DNA of 64,000 bases from Opitutales bacterium. GTDB taxonomy: Bacteria > Verrucomicrobiota > Verrucomicrobiia > Opitutales > UBA953. The stretch spans positions 41,527 through 105,526 of the forward strand of contig JAGBIL010000040.1 of the NCBI GenBank assembly GCA_017935025.1. Reading direction: 5' to 3'. The notes under the pieces were generated by a model. The model saw only the letters and a program-made list of their open reading frames with translations. It was not told the DNA's origin and did not search any database. Each line of letters starts with the position of its first letter. Position 1 is the first letter of the stretch. Shown in pieces: positions 27,572 to 34,023 of the stretch. The position numbers and the translations under genes are program-made.

Positions 27572-28567
27572 ATGCACGATATCTCGCAAGGAAAAATACT
27601 CGTTACCGGCGGCTCCGGGCTTATCGGAAGCGCCATTATCGCCCGCCTCAACGAACTCGGACACACGAACATTCTTGTTACCGACAAGCTCGGCACGGAT
27701 TTGCGCTACAAAAATCTCGTTCCTTTGAAGTTTGCCGAATACATGGAATACGAGGATTTTGACCGCGCCCGTGAAAGCGATCCCGCGCAGTTTGCCGATA
27801 TCAAAACGATTTTCCACCTCGGAGCGTGCTCCGCAACAACGGAAAAAGACTGCACCTACCTCATTCACAACAATTACGAGTACACAAAAAAACTCGCCGC
27901 ATCCGCGCTCGAAAACGGTGCCCGCTTTGTTTACGCCTCGTCCGCCGCAACCTACGGGAACGGAGAAAACGGCATGGACGACGAAGGCGACATTCTCCCG
28001 CTCAAGCCGCTGAATATGTACGGCTATTCGAAGCATCTTTTCGACCTGCACGCGCTCCGCAACGGCTATCTCGACAAGATCACGGGCATCAAGTACTTCA
28101 ACGTTTTCGGCCCGAACGAAAACCACAAAGCGCACATGGTCAGCATGGTCTTCCGCGCATTTAACCAGATTCGCGAAACCGGCGGCGTGAAGCTCTTCAA
28201 AAGCTACAAACCGGAATACGCCGACGGTTGCCAAATGCGAGACTTCCTCGGTGCCAAAGAAGCGGCGGCAATCACCGTACACCTCGCACAGAACGAAGAA
28301 GCGACGGGCTTAGTCAACGTCGGCGCGGGGAAAGCGCGCACCTGGCTCGAACTCGTTCGCCCGATTTTCGCCGCGATGGGCGTTCCCGAAAAAATCGAAT
28401 TCATCGATATGCCGGAATCGCTCCGTGCGCAGTACCAATATTTCACGCAGGCGAAAATCGATAAGCTGACGCGCTTGGGCGGCGCACAATACCTCGTCCC
28501 GCTCGAAGAATCCGTTACCGACTACGTCAAAAACTACCTCATTCCCGACAAACACCTCGGCGAATGA
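27572..28567 (+). CDS. hldD: ADP-L-glycero-D-manno-heptose-6-epimerase
   Basis: HldD converts ADP-D-glycero- to ADP-L-glycero-manno-heptose for the lipopolysaccharide inner core. The ATG at 27572 gives 331 residues. The NAD(P)-binding motif GGSGLIGSAII lies near the start, and the SDR catalytic set is visible: Ser in YASSAATYGNG, and Tyr and Lys in MYGYSKHLFD. GASATTEKDCTYLIHNN and KYFNVFGPNE are typical of the HldD/RfaD subgroup. It implies an outer membrane with heptose-containing LPS. It is followed by its own terminator. Confidence 0.93.
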   Translation: MHDISQGKILVTGGSGLIGSAIIARLNELGHTNILVTDKLGTDLRYKNLVPLKFAEYMEYEDFDRARESDPAQFADIKTIFHLGACSATTEKDCTYLIHNNYEYTKKLAASALENGARFVYASSAATYGNGENGMDDEGDILPLKPLNMYGYSKHLFDLHALRNGYLDKITGIKYFNVFGPNENHKAHMVSMVFRAFNQIRETGGVKLFKSYKPEYADGCQMRDFLGAKEAAAITVHLAQNEEATGLVNVGAGKARTWLELVRPIFAAMGVPEKIEFIDMPESLRAQYQYFTQAKIDKLTRLGGAQYLVPLEESVTDYVKNYLIPDKHLGE

Positions 28568-28577
28568 TTTTCGCGGA

Positions 28578-28628
28578 AACGGGGAACAGAAGACCGAAAT
28601 TCCGGCAAATCCCCGTTCCCCGTTTTTT
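28578..28628 (+). terminator. Terminator after hldD
   Basis: AACGGGGAAC (28578-28587) is perfectly complementary to GTTCCCCGTT (28615-28624), followed by a run of T. It lies immediately downstream of the hldD stop. Confidence 0.85.
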
Positions 28629-28663
28629 CCTCGCAAATCCCCTATTTCCCTAAAAACACAAAC

Positions 28664-29671
28664 ATGAAAAAAACAAAACTCATTGTCGCAATTGCGCTCT
28701 CCGCACTCGTTCCGTTTGCCGTAGTCGCAAAACCCATCGCCGCTCCCGCAAAACCCGCCGCTCCCGCCGCCGTCAAAAGCTCCACGCCCGCCGGCTGGAC
28801 GGACGATTTTGAGGCTGCGAAAAAACAGGCAGATGCCGAGGGGAAAGACCTTCTCGTCGCCTTCTCCGGCTCTGATTGGTGCGGCTGGTGCATCCGCCTC
28901 GAACACGAAGTTTTTTCTAAAGGCGGATTCACGGAAAAAGTGTCCGAACTCTTCGTGCCCGTTTACATTGACAACCCGAACGACACCACCCGGCTTTCCG
29001 AAGTCGCAAAAAAGCAAAACGGCGCGCTCACACAGCACTATCGCATTCGCGGCTTTCCCACCGTCTTGCTAATGGATTCCGACGGAGATGTTTTCGCCGA
29101 AACCGGCTACGCGGAAGGCGGACCGGAAAAATACATCGAACACCTGAAAAAAATCTCCGCCGAAGGGAAAGATTCCGCGCAGTACAAAACACAGAAAGCA
29201 ATCGCACGCGTTCCCGCAGGTCCGGACCGCGCAAAGCAACTCGACGAACTTCTCGCGGCAATGCCGCTCAGCGTCCAAATCTTCAACATCAAATACATTG
29301 AGGAAATTCTTGCCGCGGACCCCGAGGGCAAACTCGGTCTTCGCACCAAATATCCGTATTTCACTACCGTCATGCCCATCGAAGAGGAATTCCGCCTCAC
29401 GATGCACAAGCTGTCCAAACTCGCCGACGATGCCGTTAAAGCTGCCGGCTCACCAAGAGCCAAAGACGAACGCATGACCATCATAAACAACGTTTTGAAG
29501 GAAAATCTCCAAATATTCGACGGTATTCGCGTTCGCGCCGAAGCCGCAAAAAAACTTTTCCCGAAAAGCGCCCCCGCCGTCCGTCCGCTGCAGGAAATCC
29601 TGCTCCAGCTTCACTACATGACGCAGACCGCAAAAGGACTGCCGATGACACCGCCTCCGAACATCGACTGA
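28664..29671 (+). CDS. Exported thioredoxin-fold protein with CGWC motif
   Basis: The 335-residue protein starts with a signal peptide (MKKTKLIVAIALSALVPFAV) and an Ala/Pro linker. The thioredoxin-like domain at about 45-165 has the active site DWCGWCIRLE and the cis-Pro region RGFPTVLLMDSDG. The remaining 170 residues are helical, Lys/Ala-rich and not recognised. Similar DUF255/thioredoxin_7-type proteins act in envelope thiol chemistry or folding; the exact substrate is unknown. It lies 28 bp before the lipoprotein gene and probably forms an operon with it. Confidence 0.8.
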   Translation: MKKTKLIVAIALSALVPFAVVAKPIAAPAKPAAPAAVKSSTPAGWTDDFEAAKKQADAEGKDLLVAFSGSDWCGWCIRLEHEVFSKGGFTEKVSELFVPVYIDNPNDTTRLSEVAKKQNGALTQHYRIRGFPTVLLMDSDGDVFAETGYAEGGPEKYIEHLKKISAEGKDSAQYKTQKAIARVPAGPDRAKQLDELLAAMPLSVQIFNIKYIEEILAADPEGKLGLRTKYPYFTTVMPIEEEFRLTMHKLSKLADDAVKAAGSPRAKDERMTIINNVLKENLQIFDGIRVRAEAAKKLFPKSAPAVRPLQEILLQLHYMTQTAKGLPMTPPPNID

Positions 29672-29699
29672 CGAACGCCGCGCCTGCCGAAACAAAATC

Positions 29700-30656
29700 A
29701 TGCCCGCCGCCTTTTTGAAAAAAGCCTTGTCCGCCGTCGCCCTCTGTACGCTTTGCGCGTGCACGACAACGCCGGAGGAAAAAACCGCGGAGAAACGTCC
29801 GCTCCCGCTCGACGACACGCAGATCACCGTTGCCGCCGCACCTGGATCCCTCGCCGAATTTGAGCGCGCCCTCGAAGAAGCGCTCGTCTCCGGCGATTCC
29901 GATCTCGCCGCCTATTTCGCGGAATACGTCCTTTCCGCCGAAGAATTACTCGATTTTGTCGAAAAAAAATTCCCGGGCAAAAGTTTCAATTCCGCCGACC
30001 TCAACAACGTTGACACCCCGTCGGAAAACGCACGCGAAATCCGCTACACGCTCGCCCGTCGCCTCCTGCGCGAAGGGCAATGGGCGAAGGCGCGCAATTA
30101 TTTCCCCGAAGACCTCCTTCCCGTTTTCAATGCCTACGTTTCCGCAATCCAACGCGGCTACAACCCGAAACTTTCCGACCTCGACCGCGCGCGCGGATTC
30201 TGGGATGCCGCACTCATCGTGCGCAACGACGGCGACGCGCTCTTTCTCGCCGCCGCAGGTCCGATTTACATTTCCGGCGGCGAATGGGAAGAAAATCCGA
30301 TTCTGAAACTTCGTTTTTCGGAAAATCTCGCCAACGCAGAAGAGCGTTCCCGCGTGGAATCGCGCGATATTTCGCGCTTCGTCAACGACCGCCGGTTCCG
30401 CGCCGCCATGCTCGCGCAAAACGCCGCAAGCCTCCTTCCGAACAACGACGAACGCACCGCTCGCCTGCTCTGCTCCGCCGGAGTCTGGCTGCGCTACCGC
30501 GATCCTAAAACCGCCGACGCTTTCTACAAATCCGTCGTCATTCGTTGCCCGCAGACCGAAATCGGGCAACATTGCCAAGACCTGCGCTGGTTCCCGCCGA
30601 CGCTCTCGTGGACGGACGAAGAGGCGTGGAGCGGCGTTACGGAAGTTGATGATTGA
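29700..30656 (+). CDS. Hypothetical lipoprotein
   Basis: The 318-residue protein has a signal sequence with a lipobox-like LCACTTTP (Cys at about 21), pointing to an outer- or inner-membrane lipoprotein, although the residue at -2 is itself Cys. The mature part is predicted all-helical with repeated Arg/Glu/Ala helices and hairpin spacing similar to TPR/Sel1 repeats (RYTLARRLLREGQWAKARNY, TARLLCSAGVWLRYRDPKTA). It may be a scaffold. Its TGA stop codon is the first of a series of 7-bp units (TTGAAAGATGAAAGCTGAAG). Confidence 0.7.
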   Translation: MPAAFLKKALSAVALCTLCACTTTPEEKTAEKRPLPLDDTQITVAAAPGSLAEFERALEEALVSGDSDLAAYFAEYVLSAEELLDFVEKKFPGKSFNSADLNNVDTPSENAREIRYTLARRLLREGQWAKARNYFPEDLLPVFNAYVSAIQRGYNPKLSDLDRARGFWDAALIVRNDGDALFLAAAGPIYISGGEWEENPILKLRFSENLANAEERSRVESRDISRFVNDRRFRAAMLAQNAASLLPNNDERTARLLCSAGVWLRYRDPKTADAFYKSVVIRCPQTEIGQHCQDLRWFPPTLSWTDEEAWSGVTEVDD

Positions 30657-30826
30657 AAGATGAAAGCTGAAGTTTCGGAAAAGACCCAAGCATCCGGCTT
30701 CAGGCATCAGGCAATTACAACGCCTTCGGCGCGTGGAATGTTGAATGTGTAATGTTAAACATTAAACAAAGCACTTTGCCGGTCTCTCGTCTTCGGCTTC
30801 TAACCGCTTGATGCCCGATGCTTGAT
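30652..30826. repeat. Mixed heptad arrays between the lipoprotein and tatD genes
   Basis: At least four unrelated 7-bp-period runs follow each other: TTGAAAGATGAAAGCTGAAG; GCATCCGGCTTCAGGCATCAG; TGTTGAATGTGTAATGTTAA; and GCTTGATGCCCGATGCTTGA. Each unit carries TGA or TAA on one strand. The first run overlaps the lipoprotein stop codon and the last run contains the tatD start codon, so the array fills the whole spacer. Confidence 0.8.
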
Positions 30827-31405
30827 TTTTGGAACTTGTTTACGGACGCACACGCCCATTTGCCGGAGAATCCCGCCGACGATGAAAAAATCGCCGTTCC
30901 CGCAACGGCAAAAATTTTGCTGAATTCGACGCGTCCGGCCGATTTTCCCCGCGTTGCCCGCCTCGCAAAAAAATTTCCCGGACAAATCGTTCCCGCGTTC
31001 GGCGTTCATCCGTGGTTTGCCGAAGAATGGAACCCGGAAACAAAAAAAATCCTGTGTAATTTACTTTCGGATACAACCGGCGCAAATATCGGAGAGATCG
31101 GGCTCGACCGCTGTCGCGGAAATTTTCCCGCACAGGAAAAGGCTTTTCGCGAACAACTCGCCCTCGCCTCCGAATTTCGCGTTCCCGTGACGATTCACAT
31201 CGTACGCACATTCGGAAAAACCGAAGAAATTTTACGCGAATTTTTCGTCGCGGGAACACTCCCGCCGTTTCTGCTTCACGCATATTCCGGCTCCCCGGAA
31301 CAGGCAAAAATTTTTTCCGGGTTCGGCGGTGCCTTTTCCTCCCCGAAAAAAACGCTTCCGCCGGAATGTTTCGTCGTCCCCGAAAGCGACCGCCCGCTCC
31401 TCTAA
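30818..31405 (+). CDS. TatD-family metal-dependent hydrolase, C-terminally truncated
   Basis: TatD proteins are TIM-barrel metallo-DNases/hydrolases of about 255-270 residues. This one has 195. Metal ligands are all visible: HxH in TDAHAHL, Glu in GEIGLDRCRG, His in VTIHIVR, His in LLHAYSG and Asp in VPESDRPLL. The protein stops right after the catalytic Asp, so the last barrel strand and C-terminal helices, about 60 residues, are missing. The prophage begins within about 100-250 bp, making disruption by the insertion likely, although a natural short form is possible. The start codon lies inside a heptad repeat and has no Shine-Dalgarno. Confidence 0.7.
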   Translation: MLDFWNLFTDAHAHLPENPADDEKIAVPATAKILLNSTRPADFPRVARLAKKFPGQIVPAFGVHPWFAEEWNPETKKILCNLLSDTTGANIGEIGLDRCRGNFPAQEKAFREQLALASEFRVPVTIHIVRTFGKTEEILREFFVAGTLPPFLLHAYSGSPEQAKIFSGFGGAFSSPKKTLPPECFVVPESDRPLL

Positions 31406-31463
31406 CGGGGAACGACGCTCTTATTTACGGGACAAGGCGACATGGCTCCACGCCTGCCGATAT

Positions 31464-31496
31464 AAAAAAAGGTTCCCGCAGAAAACCTGCGGGAAC
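31464..31496 (-). terminator. Leftward terminator at the prophage edge
   Basis: GTTCCCGCAG (31472-31481) and CTGCGGGAAC (31487-31496) form a perfect 10-bp stem with a 5-nt loop. On the minus strand it is followed by seven T (A-run 31464-31470). It would stop late transcripts leaving the prophage. The stem is made of the over-represented GCGGGAAC octamer. Confidence 0.8.
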
Positions 31497-31507
31497 TGTA
31501 TTTCGTC

Positions 31508-31626
31508 GGGGAGTTTGGGAAATAAGAATCAAAAGTTTGAGAAACAAGCAAGTAATGAAAACTCTCGAAAGTTTGGGAGTTAAGGTTTGAGAAATAATGC
31601 CGAAAGTTTGAGAAATTAAAAAAAAG
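31508..31626. repeat. GTTTGAGAAATAA repeats at the prophage edge
   Basis: GTTTGRGAAAYAA-like units occur at 31513, 31535, 31571 (as GTTTGGGAGTTAA), 31585 and 31606, with spacings 22, 36, 14 and 21. A near-identical single copy lies at 33214-33237. Two explanations compete: another period-7 array (14 and 21 are multiples of 7), or transposase-binding end sites, which in Mu are about 22 bp long and clustered near the termini. I cannot decide between them from the sequence. Confidence 0.55.
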
Positions 31627-31670
31627 CGAGTCTCACGAAAGCTAAACCTTCGAGAGACTCTTTTTTTTTT
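31613..31670. terminator. Bidirectional terminator at the end of the prophage late genes
   Basis: GAGTCTC (31628-31634) pairs with GAGACTC (31654-31660), with an inner CGAA/TTCG pair. Ten T follow on the plus strand and an A-run precedes it, so it works both ways. It separates host from prophage transcription. Confidence 0.88.
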
Positions 31671-31687
31671 ACAGGAAGGAGAAAATT

Positions 31688-32140
31688 TTAATCGTCGTCT
31701 TCGTCGTCGACTTTCTGAAGCCCGAAAACTTCGAGCATTTTAGAAACGTCGAAACCTTTTTTGCATCGCCAAGCGCGCTTGACTTCTTTTGCCGCTTTGT
31801 GGGCGGTTTTGAAGTCGTGGAATGAGTTTCCGGCCTTTTTGTGCGGATCGTCAGCGCCGACATCGCCAACCTTTGCGGCCACGCAACCGTCAGAATCAAC
31901 GTAATAGAACGCGACCCGAGAATCGTCCGGATGAACGCGAAACTCTTTTGAATCGTCGTCAAAATCAGGATTTTCTCCGGCGCTCACCCAGGAACCAGCC
32001 CGAGAGTCTCGCATCTGAACGCGAAGCCCTGTTCCGAAGGCGACAATCTCATCGTAATTATCCCCAAGCGCCTCGCAAACGTCCATAAGCGCCGCCTTGT
32101 CGAAATGCCCAATCAGCTTTTGTGCGTGCTTCTTTTTCAT
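31688..32140 (-). CDS. Acidic hypothetical phage protein at the late-side end
   Basis: The 150-residue product is not recognised. It has a basic start (MKKKHAQKLIGHF), an acidic middle and an acidic tail (KVDDEDDD), with one possible ligand-binding-like segment rich in Val/Gly (FYYVDSDGCVAAKVGDVGAD). Its leader AAAGGACAAACGATG is almost the same as the leaders of the next gene and of the 34012 methyltransferase, and it differs from most window genes in having a good Shine-Dalgarno. It likely forms a two-gene unit with the Cys-rich protein upstream. Confidence 0.65.
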   Translation of the reverse strand: MKKKHAQKLIGHFDKAALMDVCEALGDNYDEIVAFGTGLRVQMRDSRAGSWVSAGENPDFDDDSKEFRVHPDDSRVAFYYVDSDGCVAAKVGDVGADDPHKKAGNSFHDFKTAHKAAKEVKRAWRCKKGFDVSKMLEVFGLQKVDDEDDD

Positions 32141-32211
32141 CGTTTGTCCTTTCTTTTTTTTTTAAATTAAACCCTTGCGGGAACGGATTTCCCGTTCCCG
32201 CAAGGCGGGTG

Positions 32212-33042
32212 TTAGGCAGTCGCCGTTCCGGTTGCGCCCGTCACGGTCGTCGCGGGAAGCCGCGCAAGGATTGCGGCAAGCGTCGCGTTGATCGTGTTAA
32301 ACGCTCCCGTGATCGCATTGCTCTGCTGGGCGTTATTGTTGATCAGCACACTCGTCTGCGCCGAGGTCAGTAGGTCGCCGATGCGTTCCTTTTGGGCGGC
32401 GATGATCTCATCCTTGTGTGCGAGAAGATTTGCCGTCTGGAATTCCTGCGCCTGCGCGCGGGTTGCATTGCCTTCGTCCTTGACCGCCTGAATGACGGAC
32501 GCGAAGTTGCGTTCCTGCTGGAACCCGAGCTGGGCGAACCCTGTCTGAATCGTGTTTGTCTGCTGCAGGATCGATTTGTCGACGCTGCAGAAACCTTCGG
32601 CAATCGCCTGTTTTGTCGAGCAGCAGCACTCGCCGATTTTGTTTTGGATCCCGAGGTTTGCCATGTCAACAGAGTGGCCGAGGGCGCACATTTTGTCGCT
32701 AAGGCTCGCCGCCGCGGTCTGAACAGCGCTAAGAATCTGATTTTGCGTCAGCGCACCACACTTGAGCTGCCCCTCAATCTCAGACACCTTAGCACGGATC
32801 GCGTCAACCTGTTGTGAGTTAAGACCAAGCACTTCCGCCGTCGCATAACCCATGTTTTGCATGCCGCAACAGCCCCCGACGCCTCCTCCGAAGCGATTAC
32901 CGAAGGCTCCGTTCCCGGCGAAAAGAGAAAGCGCGATCAATCCGAAGATCCACTCTCCCATATTCATGTTGCCGTTGCAGTTGCCGTTACTACCTACCGG
33001 GAAGGGGAACCCCCACCCGAACCCGTTACCATTTCCGTTCAT
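32212..33042 (-). CDS. Phage protein with Cys clusters and one membrane-like segment
   Basis: The start at 33042 is chosen because AAAGGA lies 9-10 bases upstream; this gives 276 residues. Residues 1-30 are Asn/Gly/Phe-rich. A hydrophobic segment (EWIFGLIALSLFAGNGAFG) is followed by GGGVGGCCGM, then a long helical region with a second cluster GECCCSTKQ and a third Cys (EGFCSVDK), and a Gln/Thr-rich coiled-coil-like C-terminus ending TGATGTATA. I do not know the function; the pattern resembles proteins common in gut phages. It has its own promoter and lies behind a terminator, so it behaves like a moron gene. Confidence 0.65.
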   Translation of the reverse strand: MNGNGNGFGWGFPFPVGSNGNCNGNMNMGEWIFGLIALSLFAGNGAFGNRFGGGVGGCCGMQNMGYATAEVLGLNSQQVDAIRAKVSEIEGQLKCGALTQNQILSAVQTAAASLSDKMCALGHSVDMANLGIQNKIGECCCSTKQAIAEGFCSVDKSILQQTNTIQTGFAQLGFQQERNFASVIQAVKDEGNATRAQAQEFQTANLLAHKDEIIAAQKERIGDLLTSAQTSVLINNNAQQSNAITGAFNTINATLAAILARLPATTVTGATGTATA

Positions 33043-33139
33043 GGTTTCGTCTATCCTTTCTTTGTCGTTATACATTTTTTTTGTTTCCCAATGTCCCCGG
33101 CGGCGGGCTCCTCTTCCCGCCAATCCCCGGCGACGCGCG

Positions 33140-33169
33140 AATACACGCTCCTCTCGAAAGAATAGTCAA
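33140..33169 (-). promoter_or_regulatory. Promoter candidate for the late-side moron pair
   Basis: On the minus strand TTGACT (33169-33164) is followed after 18 bp by TGTATT (33145-33140). It lies just downstream of a strong terminator and about 100 bp before the start of the Cys-rich protein, so these two genes appear to be transcribed independently of the late operon. Confidence 0.5.
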
Positions 33170-33191
33170 GCGTCTACTCATTTTTTTTTAC

Positions 33192-33219
33192 AAAAAAAAA
33201 ACTCCCGATGTCGGGAGTT
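33192..33219 (-). terminator. Late-operon terminator after the methyltransferase gene
   Basis: On the minus strand AACTCCCGA and TCGGGAGTT form a perfect 9-bp stem closed by a dinucleotide loop, followed by eight or more T. It lies immediately after the 33233 stop codon and ends the main late transcript. Confidence 0.88.
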
Positions 33220-33232
33220 TGAGAAATAAGAA

Positions 33233-34012
33233 TCAGACCGCCAAAGTTAGCTGTGCATCCGCCGGAAAATTTAACGTGTTCCCGGCGCTCCACTTTTTTT
33301 CTCCACGCAAGCGCCCACGGGCGATCTCGGCATACTCCGGCGACATCTCAACGCCCGTACACTCATGTCCGATACGCGTCGCCGCGACGACAGTAGTTCC
33401 GGACCCTGCGAACGGGTCCAAAATAGACGCGCCAGGCTTCAAGACACGCATCAAGTGCCGCATGAGCCCGACCGGCTTGCCGGTCATGTGCATTTTTTCC
33501 GAGGAACGCAGATGCTCGCGGTAAACACCGGCAGGGCAATCCCGGACCTCCCGGCTTTGCTCCGGACCAAGATCGCCGTTTGTTGCGACAACGACGTATT
33601 CCTGCTGATTGCGAAATGCACCGAGAGAGGGCCGACAACCTTCGGTTTTGTCCCAAACAACAATTCCCCTCCACGTCCAGCCGGCAATCTGGACAGCATC
33701 AGACGTCAGCGGGAGTTGGCGCCAGTCGGTGAAAACCATCAACCACCCGCCGTCACGTGTCGCCCTCAAAGCTCGACGCATCCACTCGGCACTCCAGAGC
33801 ATGTGAGAGCGTTGGTCTCGCCCATCGTTTTTAAATTCCGGATATACCCGGTTGGAGTTTCCCATGATGTATTTTTTAGATGGCGCCACTCGCCGCGACG
33901 GAGCCCTTAGCCCGCCGGACGCGTAAGGCGGATCTGTAATCACAGCGTCATAAACACCCGGCTTGCACTTCGCCAAAAAATCAAAGCAATCCCCGCAAAC
34001 AATCTCGCTCAT
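33233..34012 (-). CDS. Phage DNA methyltransferase (N4-cytosine/N6-adenine, beta-type)
   Basis: The 259-residue protein has the catalytic motif DPPY (AVITDPPYASGG) near the start and the SAM-binding motif DPFAGSGTTVVAA near the end, the order of beta-class amino-methyltransferases. FVDW-type elements (LMVFTDWRQLP) lie between. No endonuclease gene is adjacent, so it is an orphan methyltransferase, probably protecting phage DNA from host restriction. Mu also keeps its DNA-modification gene (mom) at this end, though with different chemistry. The leader GAAAGGATAACGATG is a good Shine-Dalgarno. Confidence 0.9.
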   Translation of the reverse strand: MSEIVCGDCFDFLAKCKPGVYDAVITDPPYASGGLRAPSRRVAPSKKYIMGNSNRVYPEFKNDGRDQRSHMLWSAEWMRRALRATRDGGWLMVFTDWRQLPLTSDAVQIAGWTWRGIVVWDKTEGCRPSLGAFRNQQEYVVVATNGDLGPEQSREVRDCPAGVYREHLRSSEKMHMTGKPVGLMRHLMRVLKPGASILDPFAGSGTTVVAATRIGHECTGVEMSPEYAEIARGRLRGEKKWSAGNTLNFPADAQLTLAV

Positions 34013-34023
34013 CGTTATCCTTT

